DNA of 64,000 nucleotides from Glandiceps talaboti (lineage: Eukaryota; Hemichordata; Enteropneusta; Spengelidae). The position numbers and the translations under genes are program-made. The notes below the pieces were generated by a model that saw only the letters and a program-made list of their open reading frames with translations, was not told where the DNA came from and made no database searches. The stretch is from positions 19,087,371-19,151,370 of the forward strand of contig NC_135558.1 of NCBI RefSeq assembly GCF_964340395.1, in the 5' to 3' direction. Below, piece after piece: positions 11,268-64,000 of the stretch (the first letter of the stretch is position 1; every line of letters begins with the position of its first letter).

Positions 11268-11497
11268 GATAACAAACGGCGCATGCTACACTTTTAAGAT
11301 AGCAAGATTAAATGAACAGTTTCATGCAACATTTTGTCTAAATGAAATGAACTAATGTGCTATCATACAGACCTCAAAATATTGATACCTGTGCGACTAG
11401 TTGCAGTATGTTTAAAATGGTTTATTTCATTCAGACTAAATGTAGTAAGACATTGCGATCTTGCTATCTTAAGCTTGTAGAATGTGCAGTTTGTTAT
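11268..11497. repeat. Fold-back element with ~80-bp arms
   Basis: The left arm (ATAACAAACGGCGCATGC, then TTAAGATAGCAAGAT) and the right arm (ATCTTGCTATCTTAAGCTTG, then GTTTGTTAT) are approximate reverse complements enclosing about 70 bp. No coding capacity. Confidence 0.6.
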
Positions 11498-11518
11498 TAG
11501 TTTGTGTGTGACTGTATC

Positions 11519-11521
<3 letters not shown>

Positions 11522-11558
<37 letters not shown>
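11522..11558. repeat. (GA)n microsatellite
   Basis: Uninterrupted GA dinucleotide run of about 37 bases. Confidence 0.95.
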
Positions 11559-11559
<1 letters not shown>

Positions 11560-11619
11560 AGTAATATGCAATGTGCTGTAAAAGAAATACTATGATGAAA
11601 ATAAGTCAAGCTGCAAAAC

Positions 11620-12005
11620 TAGAAAGGACTTTACAACCCAAGGTTTCTGTTTACTAAGATAGACACAAACTAAAACTATTGTTATTTGATGTGGTAGATT
11701 ACACAAGTGGATGATTAGTGGTTCCTCAGTTGTGTGAATATAATCACCCTGTGACCAAGATAGTACAAACATTGGAAGTCCCAAAACAGCACTGTAAGTT
11801 TATGGATCTCTGTCAATGAAACACTGCCTGTGTCAGCCTATGGACATATGTATGTGTGTGACTACCTAAGAAAACTTGTTTTCAGAGACACCTCCCAACT
11901 GAGACTATAATTAAACCAATGTTTTATTCAATATCGTATCAATGTTGTATCAACATGTTGCGACAAAAGTTTTAGTTTGCGTCTATCTTAGTAAACAGAA
12001 GCCTC
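11620..12005. repeat. Dispersed TIR repeat family P2, copy 1
   Basis: The ends carry inverted GTTTACTAAGATAGACACAA and its reverse complement (about 11650-11669 and 11976-12000). The interior has GTGGTAGATTACACAAGTGG and ATAATCACCCTGTGACCAAG. The same interior recurs at about 45290-45395 and 55555-55640. Confidence 0.6.
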
Positions 12006-13784
12006 AATTCACCAGAATAATAACAGTGGTTTGAGTGATATCATGGTTAAAAAGAATATTGTATGAAAAATATTTCTACAGTGACTGGAGTTGTAAATTA
12101 ATACTGAAACCATGCATAATGTCACTACATGGAAATAATCACAAAAGATATCGAGAGACACAATACAGTTCAAATATAAAAGCTGCACTCGCAACATTTG
12201 TTGAAATTATTTCGTTAGATAAATCATAATATAGTACACACCCCTGGAAGTACTCACCCTGCACAGTATTTTATCACTTGTGAGTGCACATATCTGTGTA
12301 GACCTCAGACCAGGGGTCTGAGTGTAGACAGAGTACAGTGCAACATTTCCAATCATTTTGATTTTTGACGGTTTGTACCCTACAATCTGCAACCCCCCCC
12401 CCATGAACCACAATTTTAACTTGAATATTATACTACTTAGTGATAAAATAAACTCCTAATTATCATTGATGGTACTTTCAACACTTTCTTTTGAATATAT
12501 TTTTAGTCTTCGATCTAAAAAATAATATCTCAAGTATAGCTAGTGTAGCTTAATTGCTGATTTTAGACTCAATACACAGTAAAGACATTTTGATAGAAGA
12601 TTCCTATTACATCGTTTCATTCATTCTCTGTTTACAGCTATGTCAATTTTCACTGTAAAATGTTGATTATCTTGACGTTAAAAGTTCATTTGTAAGCTTC
12701 TAAGTTTTATACATCTAGAAACTAGTTACAACATGTGTTCCTAAAGTTTAACCTATCTGTAGACTTGAATGACTATCGCTAATATATCCGAACTGACATT
12801 TTGATTTTTTTTAATTTTCGCTATCGTTCCAAGTCTATTCTGACAACCATTCAAAGCTAGTCTCAAATGGAATTCCTATATACAGCGTGATTGGTCGAAT
12901 ACATAATTAGACATTTAAATCGTGCAATTAGGTCACATGATGAATCCATAATTAGATGTCGATCACCCACTTATGTTGAGTCTATTCAAATTTATGCTAA
13001 TGTTTTGCACACGTTATGTGTATAGCAGGGCGGGGCTTAAACACTAGCGCTGAACAGTCGTCAGGGTAGATGTGGGAATGGAGCAAAAACTTTAAAAAAT
13101 CAATATGTTTGTTAGGATAGTGGAATGGTGTAGTAGTGATAGTCTACAGTTAGGCTATAAAGTAGTACACGCAGAATCTCTTCACACTGTTAACATTACA
13201 CTCCTTATAATCATACATAAAATCTTGTAACTTGAAAGGAAAATAGCAGAAGCAGTGTAATGTTTGCTGGGGCCAAACTGTTGTCAAGGCAACTATATAA
13301 TTCTTTTATCATAAACACTGGTCCCTAAATACCATGTACCCTGTTGACCCAAATAAGAGGGGTGCAACTCCTATAATGAAGGCAAACTAAATACAATTTT
13401 CCTAGTTGAAAGGAGGGGTGCAACTCCTATAATAGAAACCAAATATCGTTTTTTTAGCCAATTAACTGCACAGATATGGCCTTTCATATTATGATGCCAT
13501 TCTAACAGAAATTCTACTTTTTTGAAAAAATCCAGTAAGGTCATAACAGGGACACACTGTTTTATCATTACTGATCCACAAAAAAGTGAAACATGTCAAT
13601 TATTTCCAAATTAGGAAGGCATGAACAGAAAAAAGCTGAGAAGTAAAGGAAATGCTGATATTAAAAGTCTATTGAGTACATCCAATCTTTGCAACGATCC
13701 GAATAGAGAGCATTCATAATTCTTTCTCCAGCATGTGAGAGTGCGATTGCCCATTTTAGTACACCCATCACTACAAATGTCTTA
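12006..13784. other. Non-coding stretch with a 20-bp direct repeat
   Basis: No gene was recognised. AGGGGTGCAACTCCTATAAT occurs twice, at about 13358-13377 and 13414-13433. The rest is AT-rich. Confidence 0.4.
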
Positions 13785-13876
13785 CAAAACACTAGAGGGC
13801 GCTATCACTAGTTTACAGACATCGCTTGCATACCTTTCTTATGCAAAACACTAGAGGGCGCTATCACTAGTTTACA
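13785..13876 (+). promoter_or_regulatory. Two direct copies of a CTCF-like motif
   Basis: A 33-bp unit containing AACACTAGAGGGCGCTATC occurs at 13785-13817 and 13844-13876, identical over the unit and 59 bp apart in the same orientation. The core CACTAGAGGGCGC resembles the CTCF consensus. Confidence 0.45.
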
Positions 13877-14460
13877 CACACCACTTCATACTCCTATACT
13901 ATATTTTAATTTTACATTATCTTGAACGGTTAGTAAAGATATGTACAGCGGTTAGAATTAGTAAGGCATATTAATATACAGTAATTGCACATCAGCAAGG
14001 AATTTAAGCTCTGTCAAGAGACACAATTTAGAATATTCATTCATGTCTGTAGAGGTATATATAATACTGGTGGCTGAAAACAGCCTGAAATTTGATGAAA
14101 ACTTAAAAAAAGATTATCAAAATGCTAAAAAAAAATTTAGCATGAAAATTGTGATTCAGTGTTAACTTATCTATTTTTTTGTCATATTTTTTTTTCTTAG
14201 TTTCAGTTTTTGTTGTTTTCTTTCTGTTACTGGAGACATCAATTATGTCTGTTACAGTTTTTAATGACAGTGAGGTAAGAATGTGTGTTTGTTTGTCATC
14301 ATGTGATTGATGCTAGGATGGTGATCAATATCAAATTAATCTGTATACTATCTGTTCAAAATATCAACCACACATTGTTGAAATTATAATTAGAAGAACA
14401 TGAAACTTTTCATTCCGATAAAATATAACACTCGGCCATAACAATTTAACAGCAAAAGGA

Positions 14461-14470
<10 letters not shown>

Positions 14471-14523
<53 letters not shown>

Positions 14524-14564
14524 GTTGTAGAAACGTTGCTTTTAGTTTTAATATTGACCACCAA

Positions 14565-14602
<38 letters not shown>

Positions 14603-14607
14603 GTGAG

Positions 14608-14646
<39 letters not shown>

Positions 14647-14679
14647 AACTTTAGTGTGAGGAGCATATCTCAATTTGTG

Positions 14680-14711
<32 letters not shown>

Positions 14712-14785
14712 TGTATGTATGTATGTATGTGTGTGTGTGTGTGTGTGTATGTAACTTTAGTGTGAGGAGCATATCTCAATTTGTG

Positions 14786-14842
<57 letters not shown>

Positions 14843-15170
14843 TGTATGTATGTAATGTATGTATGTGTGTATGTATGTATGTATGTGTGTATGATGTATG
14901 TATGTATTTATGTATGTACGTATTTGTACATATATGTGTGTGTTTATGTGTATGTATGTATGTATGTATGTATGTATGTGTGTATGATGTATGTATGTAT
15001 TTATGTATGTACGTATTTGTACATATATGTGTGTTTATGTGTATGTATGTATGTATGTATGTATGTATGTATGTATGTATGTATGTGTGTGTGTGTAATA
15101 TATATATATGTATGTATGTACGTATGTATGTATGTGTGCTTAAATTTGTGGGTATGGTTGAGTACATGTC

Positions 15171-15208
<38 letters not shown>
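14471..15208. repeat. Compound (TG)n / (ATGT)n microsatellite
   Basis: About 740 bp of TG and ATGT repeats with two internal segmental duplications. A unit with GTAACTTTAGTGTGAGGAGC occurs at about 14642 and 14752 (110 bp apart). A unit with GTATTTATGTATGTACG occurs at about 14903 and 14997. The long ORFs here are low-complexity products of the repeat. Confidence 0.95.
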
Positions 15209-15210
<2 letters not shown>

Positions 15211-16050
15211 CATTGTGAAGGTACATGTCTTCATTTGTGAGTGAGTATACACATGTGCATTGGGTGGTGTATACATTTGTATGGAAAATAAAACATACGT
15301 GGATGTATGTTGTGCAGGCCATTTCAGTTCCTTTTATCAAGACAAAAAATCCTTGGGCTGCATAAAATGCCACTGGGACCCTAAACTTGGGTATAACCTT
15401 CCACAGTAAAAGAGACATAATCATGAGAGTCTAAGGAAGTTAAAATACAACCCAAAGTCTTGGCTTATACTCTTTTCCAAATTAACATATCTATATGTTC
15501 CCTCCATTTGTTTCCCCTATGTACAAAAAATTGTCACGCAACCAACCGTTGTCATAACTACCACAATGCATGATCAGTTTGATAAACACTGAGACTAATC
15601 AATTATGCAGTTGATCCATTATTAATACTTCTAGACTTTGACTCTTGGTAATACAGTCAATCTTTCAGTAGTGCAATCTCTTAAAAACACCACTTCCAAA
15701 TACACAGTAGTTGGCATTTCTACACTACACTGTAAAATACATTTTGTAGATTACTATTTGTCTAGCGTATATAGTCATGCAAAAGTCTCTCGGATTCCTA
15801 CCTCAAGTAGAAACTTCATTCGCAAGTTTATGTAAATTTGAGTGGTTAATCCGTGTAAAACTATGTGAGCTCTCGCCTTGACTTTTTCTGCATGTGAAAA
15901 GCAGGATACAGTAGCATTTGTACAACTGGGAATTTGCCATACGAGTCAGGAGTACCTCAGAAAACAGTAACTACACCAGAGAGAAGCTTGTAAGTAATGT
16001 AAACATTTGATATAACCACTAGAAATCACACAGCACACGTACTGCAGCAC
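15209..16050. other. LRSAM1 3' flank / 3' UTR region
   Basis: This lies downstream of the LRSAM1 stop on the minus strand. I could not pick the polyadenylation signal with confidence, and no other gene is seen. Confidence 0.4.
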
Positions 16051-54128
<38,078 letters not shown>

Positions 54129-54854
54129 AGCTGAATTTCTGTTCGCTGACGTTTCTTTTCTGTTATTGGCAGTGTGTTGTTGCTCACTATGGCTCGGAGT
54201 AGATCCCATGCGAGAGATACACGGATTGTGTCAGGCCAACATGGTTAATTATAATGTGTATAACTATATAAGTTCGTTGCCCCCTGTTCACGAAACGTTA
54301 CTGATCGATGTAGAAAGTGACGTTTTTACACTGTCTAGCTCCGGGTTGACGACGTAAACACAAAGTGCGGCCAGGATACTGCTGATTATTTTGATGTACG
54401 TACAAAACGCTTCCTGTTCCACAATTTTCGAGCAACAAGGTTAAGTAATCCGTAATCCAAGGATGCCCTTTTTAAACAGGCTCTTGAATGAGAAGTGATA
54501 CGACGGTGAGAATAACCGAATAGACTCCTATACTTTACAGCTCAGACGTTCACTCCGTACTTCCTGCATCTGTAAGAATACTAGTATATGACGTCACTCG
54601 TGAACTAGACCTATGTTCGTTGCATCTCTTCTCCAATTTAAACCCAGGTCACACGTACATTATTTTTTTTTAATTTCCAACTTAGATTCAAAATACAAGA
54701 AGGAAATGAGAAAACAAATCAATATAAGCAATGACACCTTGTACCCAAGTTTTCCTTTAACCTGAAGCGAATTATTAGGAAATCGAGGATTTTATCGTTT
54801 TTATTTTTCCTAGCTAGAGCGCCCTCAATAGTTGATTGTGGTCGATAATATATC
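54129..54854. promoter_or_regulatory. Bidirectional promoter, LRSAM1 / SKIC2
   Basis: 726 bp separate the two start codons on opposite strands. The interval has a perfect CRE (TGACGTCA, 54589-54596), ETS-type TTCCTG sites near 54410 and 54561, and raised CpG. An AGAGCGCCCTCAATAG motif lies at 54816-54831, about 25 bp before the SKIC2 ATG. Confidence 0.65.

Positions 54855-64000
<9,146 letters not shown>

Noticed and set aside
14364-15424. Many overlapping ORFs rich in Cys/Val/Tyr or His/Thr
   Set aside because: They are translations of TG and ATGT microsatellites in several frames, not genes.
54129-54209. Upstream in-frame extension of LRSAM1 exon 1 (27 codons, MGSTPSHSEQQ)
   Set aside because: The family starts at the MPFF-type methionine. 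The extension is not conserved in the family as I know it, so I used 54128.

Overview
This is a window of animal nuclear DNA. Genes are split into many short exons with GT-AG junctions, introns are long and AT-rich, and there are many microsatellites, inverted-repeat elements, a tRNA-derived SINE and retroelement ends. The proteins are ordinary bilaterian ones. The short motif TACATGTACATGTA is very common, and a RAG1-N-terminal-like fragment and a recombinase-like pseudogene are present. I read this as an invertebrate bilaterian; lophotrochozoan, hemichordate and amphioxus are all possible, and I cannot separate them by eye.

Two well-supported genes dominate and are divergently transcribed from a shared ~0.73 kb promoter (54129-54854). 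On the minus strand, LRSAM1 (E3 ubiquitin ligase with leucine-rich repeats, coiled coil, SAM domain, PSAP/PTAP motifs and RING finger) runs from its ATG at 54128 to its stop at 16051. I could place all 21 coding exons. They join in phase to 2160 nt, i.e. 719 residues. On the plus strand, SKIC2 (SKIV2L, the SKI-complex RNA helicase) starts at 54855. Ten exons are visible, to about residue 426, before the window ends inside the gene.

The 14.5 kb LRSAM1 intron 4 (28743-43283) is crowded. It holds candidate nested transcription units: a small plus-strand gene (31895-35626, two competing frames) and a minus-strand gene whose first exon (42401-42590) encodes a Trp/Leu-rich motif but carries a frame problem. 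It also holds a tRNA-derived SINE, a Harbinger-like element and a long-TIR element containing an unidentified ORF.

The left 16 kb has no intact gene that I recognise. It contains a RAG1-N-terminal-like fragment (247-585, minus), a frameshifted recombinase-like pseudogene (2476-3127, plus), a possible terminal exon (4823-4998, minus), two inverted-repeat transposons (6875-7008 and 7601-8306), a LINE 3' end (8693-9371, minus) and a 0.7 kb TG/ATGT microsatellite. Introns throughout carry short palindromic repeat families, each in 2-4 copies, scattered CTCF-like motifs, and a 28-bp tandem array in SKIC2 that repeats nuclear-receptor DR4-like half-site pairs.
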